Assembly (NCBI GenBank): GCA_027007865.1
Contig: JALTEE010000489.1
Coordinates: forward strand, 1 to 5,201
From: a bacterium
GTDB taxonomy: Bacteria; UBP14; UBA6098; B30-G16
Direction of reading: 5' to 3'
DNA: 5,201 bases
The position numbers were made by a program, and so were the translations under genes. Within the stretch, counting starts at the first letter, position 1. The number at the start of each line of letters is the position of its first letter. The notes below the pieces were generated by a model. It was given only the letters and a program-made list of their open reading frames with translations, did no database searches and had not been told where the DNA came from. Positions 1 through 4,429 of the stretch are shown here, piece by piece.

Positions 1-55
1 ATAGAGCATCGGTCTACGGAACCGAAGGTTGCAGGTTCGAGTCCTGCAGGACGCG
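1..55 (+). tRNA. tRNA-Arg(ACG), 3' part, 5' end outside window
   Basis: Only the part from the end of the D arm onward is in the window. The D-stem 3' strand GAGC is at 4-7. The anticodon stem TCGGT/ACCGA (9-13 with 21-25) encloses loop CTACGGA, giving anticodon ACG at 16-18 (arginine CGN codons after A-to-I editing at position 34). The T stem GCAGG/CCTGC (31-35 with 43-47) encloses TTCGAGT. The acceptor 3' strand AGGACGC (48-54) is followed by discriminator G55. The next bases are GTG, so CCA is not encoded and must be added by CCA-adding enzyme. The 5' acceptor strand should read GCGTCCT just before the window. Confidence 0.93.
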
Positions 56-265
56 GTGGAAAACTCAAAATTACAAATAAACAACTGAAAATTAAAAATG
101 TTGAGCGAAGCGAAATCCGCCAACCGGCGGATTGGGCGAAGCGTTGAGTGAAACGTTGAACGTAGCGAAATCCCTTTGGGAAAACCCCTTTGGGATTGAG
201 CAAAGCAATTTGCTAAAGGTATCCTAATCCTAATAGCTAAAAGCTAAGGACTAAATGCTATTAGC
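56..265. repeat. repeat-rich spacer between tRNA-Arg and the first pilin gene
   Basis: No gene is seen here. From 100 to 195 the spacer is made of short modules that recur at 3685-3763. A 12-bp unit GTTGAGCGAAGC (100-111) recurs as GTTGAGTGAAAC (143-154) and GTTGAACGTAGC (155-166). These are followed by two 14-bp units of the AAATCCCTTTGGGA type (168-181 and 182-195). Bases 143-184 match 3697-3738 over 42 bp with one mismatch (A160 against G3714). Between the first and second 12-bp units lie 31 extra bases (112-142) with a perfect 8-bp stem. The end (231-263) has a TAATAGC/GCTATTA inverted repeat overlapping the 3' end of the pilin gene. It has no T-tract on the minus strand, so I do not call it a terminator. 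Confidence 0.7.
114..133. other. perfect 8-bp hairpin inside the repeat module
   Basis: AATCCGCC (114-121) pairs with GGCGGATT (126-133) around a 4-base loop AACC. It lies in the 31-base segment that interrupts the 12-bp tandem units here but is absent from the sister copy at 3685-3763. There is no T-run on either side, so it is not an obvious intrinsic terminator. Confidence 0.6.
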
Positions 266-1108
266 TTAATATATGTTATCTTCCGTTTGTCGTTCGGTAT
301 AAGAAGCGGAACTATCGCCCCACCAGCCAAAATACTCGTCGGGACCAGCTGACTCGATAAAAAATCCCCAGTTATTTTCCTGAAGTTTGTCAGATATGAA
401 CGTTTGAATAGGCACGCCAGAAGAAGGTCCGTTACCATCCCACGATTGGGCTTTAGCCCAATCCATGATTTTACCCGACCAATATCGAAGTGGCGTCCCC
501 CATCCATCTTGTGGCTGATATACTATTCTCAAATTACCATCTAACGGATGTTTTAGTTGACAAGGATTCTCTTCTTTAAGCCAATGCTCCTCGCCACCAT
601 TCCTATTAAACGATTCTTGCTTGGTTACCTTATAATTTTGTTTGAGCTTTTCAACAATGGAATTTGATGCCGGCACTTGCGTCAGCTGAAATGTCAACAT
701 ATGAATATTGGTCGGTTTGACGGAGTGCGGAGATGTCCATTGATATTCCGGACCGCTACCGGGATCTTCGTAGAAGTAATCTTTCCAGTCAGCTATTGTT
801 ATGTTATTACTATTACCGTCAGCTTTTCCGTCCCAATCGACAGTTTGCACAAAGCTATACCAATTTCCCGTCCACGCATCATAAGGCACCGAAAGCGGAT
901 AATAGCCTGTGGATTGTTTGAAGGCTTCGACTGCGTCGGAGAGTAATTTTATCTCGCTTTGTGTTTTGGTAACTTTTGCCTTTTCGCTTACACCGCTTAC
1001 GAGTTTCAAAAGGGCAGCGACTATTATTATCATTATTGCAATCGTTACCATAAGCTCGACAAGTGTAAATCCGAATGTCGCTGATGTCCCGAATCTATTT
1101 GCCTTCAT
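266..1108 (-). CDS. GspG-like pseudopilin (prepilin N-terminal methylation domain protein)
   Basis: 280 residues. The N-terminus is a class III (type IV pilin-like) prepilin signal: basic leader MKANRFGTSATFG, cleavage expected between G13 and F14, then FTLVE with the conserved Glu at mature position 5 (E18) and a hydrophobic helix to about residue 40. Helix residues SEKAKVTKTQSEIKLLSDAV and 'KQSTGYYP' follow, as in GspG-type pseudopilins. The C-terminus has SAGPD (253-257), which resembles the calcium-binding loop region of GspG. By family, it would be processed by a prepilin peptidase at the inner membrane and join a type II secretion or type IV pilus-like pseudopilus. Length is about twice that of classical GspG (about 140 residues), with a large variable middle; such long forms are common in Planctomycetota. 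The ATG at 1108 lies inside the 3' end of the HEPN gene (14-base overlap), suggesting translational coupling. An AGAGGA purine run lies about 12 bases upstream, inside the 37-bp repeat. The exact substrate or partner is unknown. Confidence 0.88.
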   Translation of the reverse strand: MKANRFGTSATFGFTLVELMVTIAIMIIIVAALLKLVSGVSEKAKVTKTQSEIKLLSDAVEAFKQSTGYYPLSVPYDAWTGNWYSFVQTVDWDGKADGNSNNITIADWKDYFYEDPGSGPEYQWTSPHSVKPTNIHMLTFQLTQVPASNSIVEKLKQNYKVTKQESFNRNGGEEHWLKEENPCQLKHPLDGNLRIVYQPQDGWGTPLRYWSGKIMDWAKAQSWDGNGPSSGVPIQTFISDKLQENNWGFFIESAGPDEYFGWWGDSSASYTERQTEDNIY

Positions 1109-1511
1109 TTTTATCCGTTTCCTCTAACATTATTCTAAGCTTGCCGTAAAGACCTTTTATTATTGATATTTGATGAGATGCAAATTCTTTATTGCATATT
1201 TCTCTAAACTTTTCTTCATTGTCCGGATAACGTACAAGAATATTGAATCTGGTAATATCCGCTAAATGTTTAATATCTTCTTTTGTGATGTTTAACTCAA
1301 GTTGATTTGCAATAAATGCCAAATTATGGGTTTTCGGCGGTAATTTTCCTTGTTGCTTTATCCATATAGCTTTCAATAATTTCTCTATGCTTATATGTCC
1401 TACAAATAATGCCCAAACATATTCTTTTGTCTTTAGCATATTTTCGGCGGACTTTAAATCTGCCTCCGACTCCTTAAGCCAACGATCGTATTCTATATAT
1501 ACATTCATCAC
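1095..1511 (-). CDS. HEPN domain protein, putative toxin partner of the MNT gene
   Basis: 138 residues from GTG at 1511, or 137 from ATG at 1508; I prefer the ATG, since both lie 7-10 bases after the MNT stop and neither has a good ribosome-binding site. The sequence fits an all-alpha HEPN domain of the PF05168 type. Helix 1 carries W11 and ADLKSAENML (17-26). Helix 2 has YVWALFVGHISIEKLLKAI (31-49), with the family's Ala/His...EK..KA pattern, then LPPKTHNL (57-64). The TRFNILVRYPD stretch (88-98) corresponds to the family's 'RYPD' motif. There is no RX4-6H catalytic motif, unlike HepT-type HEPN RNases, so RNase activity is doubtful from sequence alone. Adjacent MNT and HEPN genes usually form a two-gene module in which the HEPN protein is the toxin or effector. 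The last 12 or so codons (LRIMLEETDKNE) are encoded within the 37-bp repeat. The TAG stop lies inside the downstream pilin gene. Confidence 0.85.
   Translation of the reverse strand: MMNVYIEYDRWLKESEADLKSAENMLKTKEYVWALFVGHISIEKLLKAIWIKQQGKLPPKTHNLAFIANQLELNITKEDIKHLADITRFNILVRYPDNEEKFREICNKEFASHQISIIKGLYGKLRIMLEETDKNEGK
1104..1140. repeat. 37-bp direct repeat, copy 1 (HEPN 3' end and pilin start)
   Basis: Bases 1104-1140 are identical to 1844-1880 over 37 bp; the copies diverge immediately on both sides (C1103/A1843 and T1141/A1881). Read on the minus strand, this copy encodes the HEPN C-terminal residues LRIMLEETDKNE and, in another frame, contains the AGAGGA purine run and the ATG of the pseudopilin. 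The repeat period is 740 bp and spans the whole MNT-HEPN pair. Confidence 0.95.
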
Positions 1512-1518
1512 TAAACTG

Positions 1519-1848
1519 CTATTTGACCTTAATGCCCTTTTCCTTAATTTCTTTTACGAACAAACTTATATCTTCGCGAAACTCCTGCGGCCTATAGGTG
1601 TGAATTTCTATTCGTGGATCAGTGTCAATGACAATATCATTAAATTTCTGTGCATCTATAAATTTATTGCCCGTAAAATCCTCTGACACAATTGCCAAAT
1701 CTATATCACTGTCAAATCTATTTTTTCCGACAACACACGAACCAAAAATATACGCTTCCTTAATTTTTACTATTTTTTCAGCAGCTCGAATAAATTTATC
1801 TACAATAGCGTTTATATCATCAACTATATGTGCCGATACAATATTCAT
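1519..1848 (-). CDS. MNT-type minimal nucleotidyltransferase (putative antitoxin)
   Basis: 109 residues, the normal size for a minimal nucleotidyltransferase of the DNA polymerase beta superfamily. The active-site signature is intact: IFGSCVVG has the G36-S37 pair, followed by SDIDLAIV with D48 and D50 as the metal-binding carboxylates. E81 in RIEIH is the likely third carboxylate. In MNT-HEPN modules the MNT protein acts as antitoxin; in the studied MntA-HepT pair it does so by adenylylating the HEPN toxin. Whether that holds for this HEPN subtype is inference. The TAG stop at 1519 lies 7-10 bases before the HEPN start, so the two are cotranslated or coupled. The ATG at 1848 and its upstream AGAGGA purine run are inside copy 2 of the 37-bp repeat, meaning the gene uses the same start region as the pilin gene 740 bp away. 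Confidence 0.9.
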   Translation of the reverse strand: MNIVSAHIVDDINAIVDKFIRAAEKIVKIKEAYIFGSCVVGKNRFDSDIDLAIVSEDFTGNKFIDAQKFNDIVIDTDPRIEIHTYRPQEFREDISLFVKEIKEKGIKVK

Positions 1849-1880
1849 TTTTATCCGTTTCCTCTAACATTATTCTAAGC
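1844..1880. repeat. 37-bp direct repeat, copy 2 (MNT start region)
   Basis: Identical to 1104-1140. On the minus strand it holds the purine-rich ribosome-binding region and the ATG of the MNT gene. In the frame used by the HEPN gene in copy 1, it still reads LRIMLEETDKNE, but the frame runs into unrelated codons upstream and ends soon after (TGA). Copy 2 is therefore either a relic of a lost HEPN 3' end or a duplicated leader. Confidence 0.95.
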
Positions 1881-1917
1881 AAGTAGCTATTTTCCAGACA
1901 CATTTCGGTTACTTCGT

Positions 1918-1933
1918 CTATGGTTTTCCATAG
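1918..1933. other. short hairpin (6-bp stem, TTTT loop)
   Basis: CTATGG (1918-1923) pairs with CCATAG (1928-1933) around TTTT. It lies exactly where the RelE-like frame ends: the TAG stop is 1918-1920. It may be part of the sequence that replaced the rest of the toxin gene, or a chance palindrome. Confidence 0.45.
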
Positions 1934-1936
1934 GAA

Positions 1937-1958
1937 CGACAGCTTTTGACAGCTGTCG
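1937..1958. other. hairpin (8-bp stem) at the end of the broken TA pair
   Basis: CGACAGCT (1937-1944) pairs perfectly with AGCTGTCG (1951-1958) around a 6-base loop. On the plus strand it is followed by GTTTTAAC, a poor T-tract; on the minus strand there is none. It overlaps the codons PTAVKSC of the toxin remnant, so at least part may be ordinary coding sequence. Its role is unknown. Confidence 0.5.
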
Positions 1959-1966
1959 GTTTTAAC

Positions 1967-2209
1967 TCAATCTTCCAGCTCATCTATTAATATGCCTTTT
2001 ATGTTGTTTTTGACTTCTTTTTTCCCCTGTTTCACCATTCTTCTTATTTTCGGGTCAGATAAAATCTCTTCCGTTTCGAGATATCGATCGAGATAATCAA
2101 TAAAGAGCTTGCTTGACAAATTCGTTTATCTTTATTTTTCGCTTTTTGCTAACTCGACTCTCAAAATAGCCTGAGTTTTTTTGTCAAATTCTATAACAGC
2201 GACATCCAT
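1967..2209 (-). pseudogene. antitoxin-like gene broken by two compensating frameshifts
   Basis: A GGGAG ribosome-binding site precedes ATG 2209. The frame reads MDVAVIEFDKKTQAILRVEL and stops at TAA 2132-2134. The shifted frame continues KIKINEFVKQAL, then the first frame resumes DYLDRYLETEEILSDPKIRR and on to ILIDELED with TGA at 1967-1969. One missing A in the A-run near 2135-2140 and one extra T near 2101-2105 would restore an 80-residue protein. Its acidic, helical C-terminal half (IRRMVKQGKKEVKNNIKG) and the RelE-like start overlapping its 3' end suggest the antitoxin of a type II TA pair. No DNA-binding family can be named with certainty. Both lesions are in homopolymers, so sequencing error is possible, but the partner toxin is truncated too, which favours real decay. 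Confidence 0.55.
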
Positions 2210-2441
2210 AACTAATCACTCCCTCGATGTATAGGTATAAACACATTTCACATATCTTCACCCTTTACCCTCGCCAACCATCCGTAGGGTGGGATTTGCT
2301 CAACAGCCTATACTTTGGCAGCCAATCCCAGCGGAACCTTCGCTATGCTTCGACAATCCGCAATTCCGCCAGTTGACAGATCTTCGACCCTTAGTACCCC
2401 GAGATCAATCCGCAATTCACAATCCGAATTCCGCAATTCTT
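2210..2441. repeat. spacer with short 'CAATCCGCAATTC' repeats
   Basis: No gene is seen. The word CAATCCGCAATTC occurs at 2354-2366 and 2406-2418, with degenerate copies up to 2440. The related AATCCGCAAT occurs twice more at 4907-4916 and 4921-4930. The minus strand of 2290-2360 contains GTTGAGCAAATCCCACCC and GAAGCATAGCGAAGG, words of the same type as the modules at 100-195 and 3685-3763. The repeats reach the stop codon of the second pilin gene, so they form its transcript's 3' flank. I find no convincing intrinsic terminator or promoter here. Confidence 0.55.
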
Positions 2442-3440
2442 TTATTGTTCCCAGTTAACAATGTCGTCATCTGTGCCGTAAACATGATCCCAGCCGGGTG
2501 TAATTAGCAGAAAGCTCTCTTTGTTATGAGGCATATGATATGTGCTGATTTTGGCATTAGGATCATCTACAAAGTTGAAGAAATCAGCATCATCGAAAGA
2601 CCCATTGCCATTGTAATCTTTAAAACGGCCGGTTGCATCTGTGAGAGCTTCATTATCTTCTCTATAATAGATTTGGTTTTTCTTATTGTTATTTGGATCA
2701 GTAACACCTATAGGATGCCCATCAGCATCTTCCTGGTCGGTCAGATACTTTCCTCTGTCATTAGCTTTATAGTAAAGAATCGTAGAATATTGTCCGTACT
2801 GATTAGTATTGAGTATCGGATCTTTTTTCTTATTATATTTATCGCAAAGCAGCCAAACATATCCGTTATTATCCACGGTTTTATCTTCGACGACAGAAAA
2901 ACCTTCAGGATTAATGTACGGACCCTTGCGAGCGGTTTTATGGCTCGGGTCACCCCAATTACTATCAGACGGATCTTCCCACGTAGCGCTTGCATCAAAA
3001 GTGCCGTCGCTGGAGTAATACCATCCTGTAATACTATCAGGACCGGTATCGGAATTATCGTCAGGCAAGCCAGGAGGATTGTTCGAACCGGTCGCTCCTG
3101 TTTTGGCTGGACAGCCTAATTTATCTCTACCCATAAGGGCGAAAGCTAATCGATGAGCGCCCATAACTTCTGGGTTTTCTGTGTTATAGTTACCTCTGTC
3201 ATCATCTATATTTACTCCGTCGCTCGTTTGAGGCAGTGATTTCGGATAATATCCGAAGTCGGATTTGAACATTTCCAAACCCTGAGTAATGCCGTGTAGC
3301 TGAGCTTTGATAGCCACTTCTTTCGCTTGTCTTTGTGCCCTTTGAACAGTCGGAACCAAAATGCTGATAAGCAGAGCGATGATTGCTACTACTGTCAGAA
3401 GCTCAACGAGTGTAAAGGCTTGTGGATTTTGTTTTTTCAT
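2442..3440 (-). CDS. GspG-like pseudopilin with EF-hand/dockerin-like loop
   Basis: 332 residues. The class III prepilin signal is MKKQNPQA, then FTLVELL. Cleavage is expected before F9, with Glu at mature position 5 (E13); the residue before cleavage is Ala rather than the usual Gly. The hydrophobic helix is about residues 14-31, followed by VQRAQRQAKEVAIKAQL and FKSDFGYYP, the GspG-type pattern. The large middle part is polar and rich in Asp, Asn and Gly. Residues 275-286 form a good calcium loop (D275, N277, N279, G280, F282, D283, D286). The C-terminus has PGWDHVYGTDDDIVNW, like the GspG calcium site. By family this is an inner-membrane pseudopilin of a type II secretion or type IV pilus-like apparatus. 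Its length and inserted region suggest a specialised rather than major subunit. The start at 3440 is firm because of AAGGAG seven bases upstream. It shares orientation with the first pilin but is separated by 1.3 kb of TA genes and spacer. Confidence 0.9.
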   Translation of the reverse strand: MKKQNPQAFTLVELLTVVAIIALLISILVPTVQRAQRQAKEVAIKAQLHGITQGLEMFKSDFGYYPKSLPQTSDGVNIDDDRGNYNTENPEVMGAHRLAFALMGRDKLGCPAKTGATGSNNPPGLPDDNSDTGPDSITGWYYSSDGTFDASATWEDPSDSNWGDPSHKTARKGPYINPEGFSVVEDKTVDNNGYVWLLCDKYNKKKDPILNTNQYGQYSTILYYKANDRGKYLTDQEDADGHPIGVTDPNNNKKNQIYYREDNEALTDATGRFKDYNGNGSFDDADFFNFVDDPNAKISTYHMPHNKESFLLITPGWDHVYGTDDDIVNWEQ

Positions 3441-3447
3441 TTTGTAA

Positions 3448-3453
3448 CTCCTT
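3448..3453 (-). promoter_or_regulatory. strong Shine-Dalgarno site AAGGAG of the second pilin
   Basis: AAGGAG on the minus strand with a 7-base spacer (TTACAAA) to the ATG at 3440. It is the clearest ribosome-binding site in the window and fixes the start of the pilin gene. Confidence 0.8.
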
Positions 3454-3463
3454 GTCTTTTAAA

Positions 3464-3491
3464 AATATACCTAAACCACTTGTTCCGTCAG
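3464..3491 (-). promoter_or_regulatory. possible sigma-70-type promoter of the second pilin
   Basis: On the minus strand, CTGACG (3486-3491, four of six matches to TTGACA) is followed after 16 bases by TATATT (3464-3469, five of six matches to TATAAT), just upstream of the AAGGAG site. Such matches are easy to find by chance in AT-rich DNA, so this is only a candidate. Confidence 0.3.
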
Positions 3492-3684
3492 CCTTTACTA
3501 CGTATCAGCAATTGTCAGCGACTATGAGCATTATGGATAAGTCCTTTAACTTATTGCTATTAACGCAAGTAAAGACTGTTTACTTTTTATCTATTTTATT
3601 GTACGCTAATCGACAAGAGCGGTCAAGGAAAAATGGAGAAAAGAGAAGAGAGAGGAGAGAAGGAAGAATTGATGATTTATAATT
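3492..3684. other. spacer with a polypurine tract
   Basis: No gene is seen. At 3567-3585 there is an AT-rich stem (AAGTAAA/TTTACTT, 5-base loop). Bases 3635-3668 are 34 consecutive purines on the plus strand. A pyrimidine run of 27 bases at 4930-4956 stands in the mirrored position outside the other arm of the inverted repeat. Short open frames across this stretch are low-complexity and have no start signals. Confidence 0.5.
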
Positions 3685-3763
3685 GTTGAGCGAAGTGTTG
3701 AGTGAAACGTTGAGCGTAGCGAAATCCCTTTGGGAAAATCCCATTGGGAAAATCCCATTGGGA
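3685..3763. repeat. modular tandem repeat: three 12-bp units then three 14-bp units
   Basis: Three 12-bp units, GTTGAGCGAAGT (3685-3696), GTTGAGTGAAAC (3697-3708) and GTTGAGCGTAGC (3709-3720), are followed after one G by three 14-bp units: AAATCCCTTTGGGA (3722-3735) and twice AAATCCCATTGGGA (3736-3749, 3750-3763). Each 14-bp unit contains a near-palindrome TCCC...GGGA. The same modules in the same order occur at 100-195, with one mismatch over 42 bp (143-184 against 3697-3738). This points to a genome-wide dispersed repeat family. Confidence 0.85.
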
Positions 3764-3797
3764 AAGATTGAGGATTGAAGAATAAAAAGCGAAAAAC

Positions 3798-3871
3798 GTA
3801 GGCTGTGGGCGGTAGGGGCAGACCTATGTGTCTGCCCAAAATTAGTCATTTAGCATTTAGTATTTGACATT
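3798..3871 (+). repeat. inverted repeat, left arm, with hairpin core
   Basis: The 46 bp at 3798-3843 match the reverse complement of 4822-4867 with one mismatch. Similarity continues inward for about 28 more bases (3844-3871 against 4794-4821) with about 8 mismatches. The core GGGCAGAC (3816-3823) pairs with GTCTGCCC (3830-3837) around a 6-base loop. Hairpin elements of the 'GTAGGGGCAGACC...GTCTGCCC' type recur in many bacterial genomes as short non-coding repeats. The arm ends 20 bases before the ruvX start, so it may lie in the ruvX leader. Confidence 0.85.
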
Positions 3872-3891
3872 AATCCGGAATTCGAAATTTT

Positions 3892-4320
3892 ATGCGAATT
3901 ATAGCTGTTGATTATGGTACTCGACGAATCGGGCTTGCTACCGGTACCAGTGAGCTTAGAATAGCAATGCCCTTATGTATTGTCGAATCAGCGGGTGATT
4001 TTGAAAAGGATGCTAAGCTGATTATTGACAAATCGCGAGAACTTCAGGGCGAAATTGATATGTTTGTTGTCGGCTTGCCTGTGAATATGGACGGCTCGGA
4101 GGGCAAACAGGCGGAGCTTACGCGAAAATTCGCTCATCAGCTGGAAAAAATTTCGGGCAAAAAAGTCGTTTTACAGGACGAACGATTAAGTACATTTTCA
4201 GCTGAGAGTAAATTTGTTCAGTCAGACAAATCTGACAACTCACATTCGTATAAGCCCAAAGAAGGCTTCGATGCGGTATCAGCGGCGGTGATTTTGGAAA
4301 GGCATTTCGAATGTCATTAA
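3892..4320 (+). CDS. ruvX: RuvX/YqgF family Holliday junction resolvase-like nuclease (pre-16S rRNA nuclease)
   Basis: 142 residues, full length for the family (about 135-150). It has an RNase H-like fold with the expected motifs: IAVDYGTRRIGLA at the start with catalytic D7; VVGLPVNMDGSEG (59-71), the family signature; DERLSTFSAE (96-105) with the second acidic residues; and FDAVSAAVIL (126-135) with D127 as the last catalytic Asp. In E. coli, YqgF processes the 5' end of 16S rRNA; the family is also called a putative Holliday junction resolvase. Cytoplasmic. The ATG at 3892 is the natural start, although no strong ribosome-binding site precedes it. It stands alone on the plus strand, bounded by an inverted-repeat arm upstream and the truncated HEPN gene 16 bases downstream in convergent orientation. 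All key residues are present, so it should be functional. Confidence 0.93.
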   Translation: MRIIAVDYGTRRIGLATGTSELRIAMPLCIVESAGDFEKDAKLIIDKSRELQGEIDMFVVGLPVNMDGSEGKQAELTRKFAHQLEKISGKKVVLQDERLSTFSAESKFVQSDKSDNSHSYKPKEGFDAVSAAVILERHFECH

Positions 4321-4336
4321 CATAATTGTTGAGATA

Positions 4337-4429
4337 TTAATAATTGTCGGCAGCTTTAATGAGAGCTTCTTGTGCTTGATCCAGCCTATACCTAATAACT
4401 GCTTTTATGTCGGAACGATCTAAATCCAT
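4337..4429 (-). pseudogene. HEPN domain protein, truncated after the first helix
   Basis: The ATG at 4429 overlaps the MNT stop by 10 bases (ATGGATTTAG), the usual MNT-HEPN coupling. The frame encodes 30 residues, MDLDRSDIKAVIRYRLDQAQ then EALIKAADNY and a TAA at 4337-4339. The IRYRLDQAQEALIKAADNY stretch matches the first helix of PF05168-like HEPN proteins (typically 'R.eKA.E.L..A..l'). The rest of the domain, about 90-100 residues, is gone, and ruvX ends only 16 bases beyond. A deletion next to ruvX removed the toxin body. The peptide is too short to fold as a HEPN domain. It could alternatively be a chance peptide, but composition and position argue against that. Confidence 0.6.

Larger units (their letters stand above)
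1918..1983 (-). pseudogene. truncated RelE/ParE-like toxin, N-terminal remnant
   Basis: An ATG at 1983 opens a 21-residue frame beginning MSWKIELKPTAVKS and ending at TAG 1918-1920. The start matches the typical N-terminus of RelE/ParE-superfamily mRNA interferase or gyrase toxins (first beta strand, then basic helix). Those toxins are usually 85-100 residues, so about three quarters is missing. The ATG lies 17 bases inside the 3' end of the antitoxin-like frame, the usual overlap of a type II TA operon. After residue 14 the sequence (CRSYGKP, stop) no longer looks like the family. In another frame the next codons read KTIDEVTEMCLEN, faintly like a HicB-type antitoxin segment, which is too weak to call. 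The remnant cannot be an active toxin. Confidence 0.5.

Noticed and set aside
1..55. Attachment site of an integrated element at the tRNA-Arg 3' end
   Set aside because: I found no second copy of the tRNA 3' end elsewhere in the window and no integrase gene; an att partner outside the window cannot be excluded.
100..195. CRISPR-like array
   Set aside because: Units are 12 and 14 bp, adjacent, without unique spacers of constant length, and no cas genes are in the window.
677..1127. Three plus-strand open frames opposite the first pilin
   Set aside because: Shadows of the pilin reading frame; the hydrophobic one is just the complement of the pilin signal helix.
1104..1880. Insertion sequence with target-site duplication
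   Set aside because: 37 bp is far longer than usual target duplications, there are no terminal inverted repeats and no transposase; recombination or cassette duplication explains it better.
2526..3119. 197-codon open frame on the plus strand
   Set aside because: It lies wholly antisense to the second pilin gene, its residues are Ile/Arg-rich with no recognisable family, and it has no ribosome-binding site.
3567..3590. Intrinsic terminator on the plus strand (AAGTAAA/TTTACTT stem with T-rich tail)
   Set aside because: The stem is entirely A/T-rich apart from one G-C pair, and no plus-strand gene lies upstream for it to terminate.
3580..3849. Two minus-strand open frames of 77 and 89 codons
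   Set aside because: They are translations of the tandem repeats and the inverted-repeat arm, with repeated FPMGFSQ-like residues and no start signals.
3863..3891. TTGACA-containing promoter directly before ruvX
   Set aside because: TTGACA is present, but a -10 at the normal distance would overlap the start codon and is a poor match, and the stretch is part of the degenerate repeat tail.
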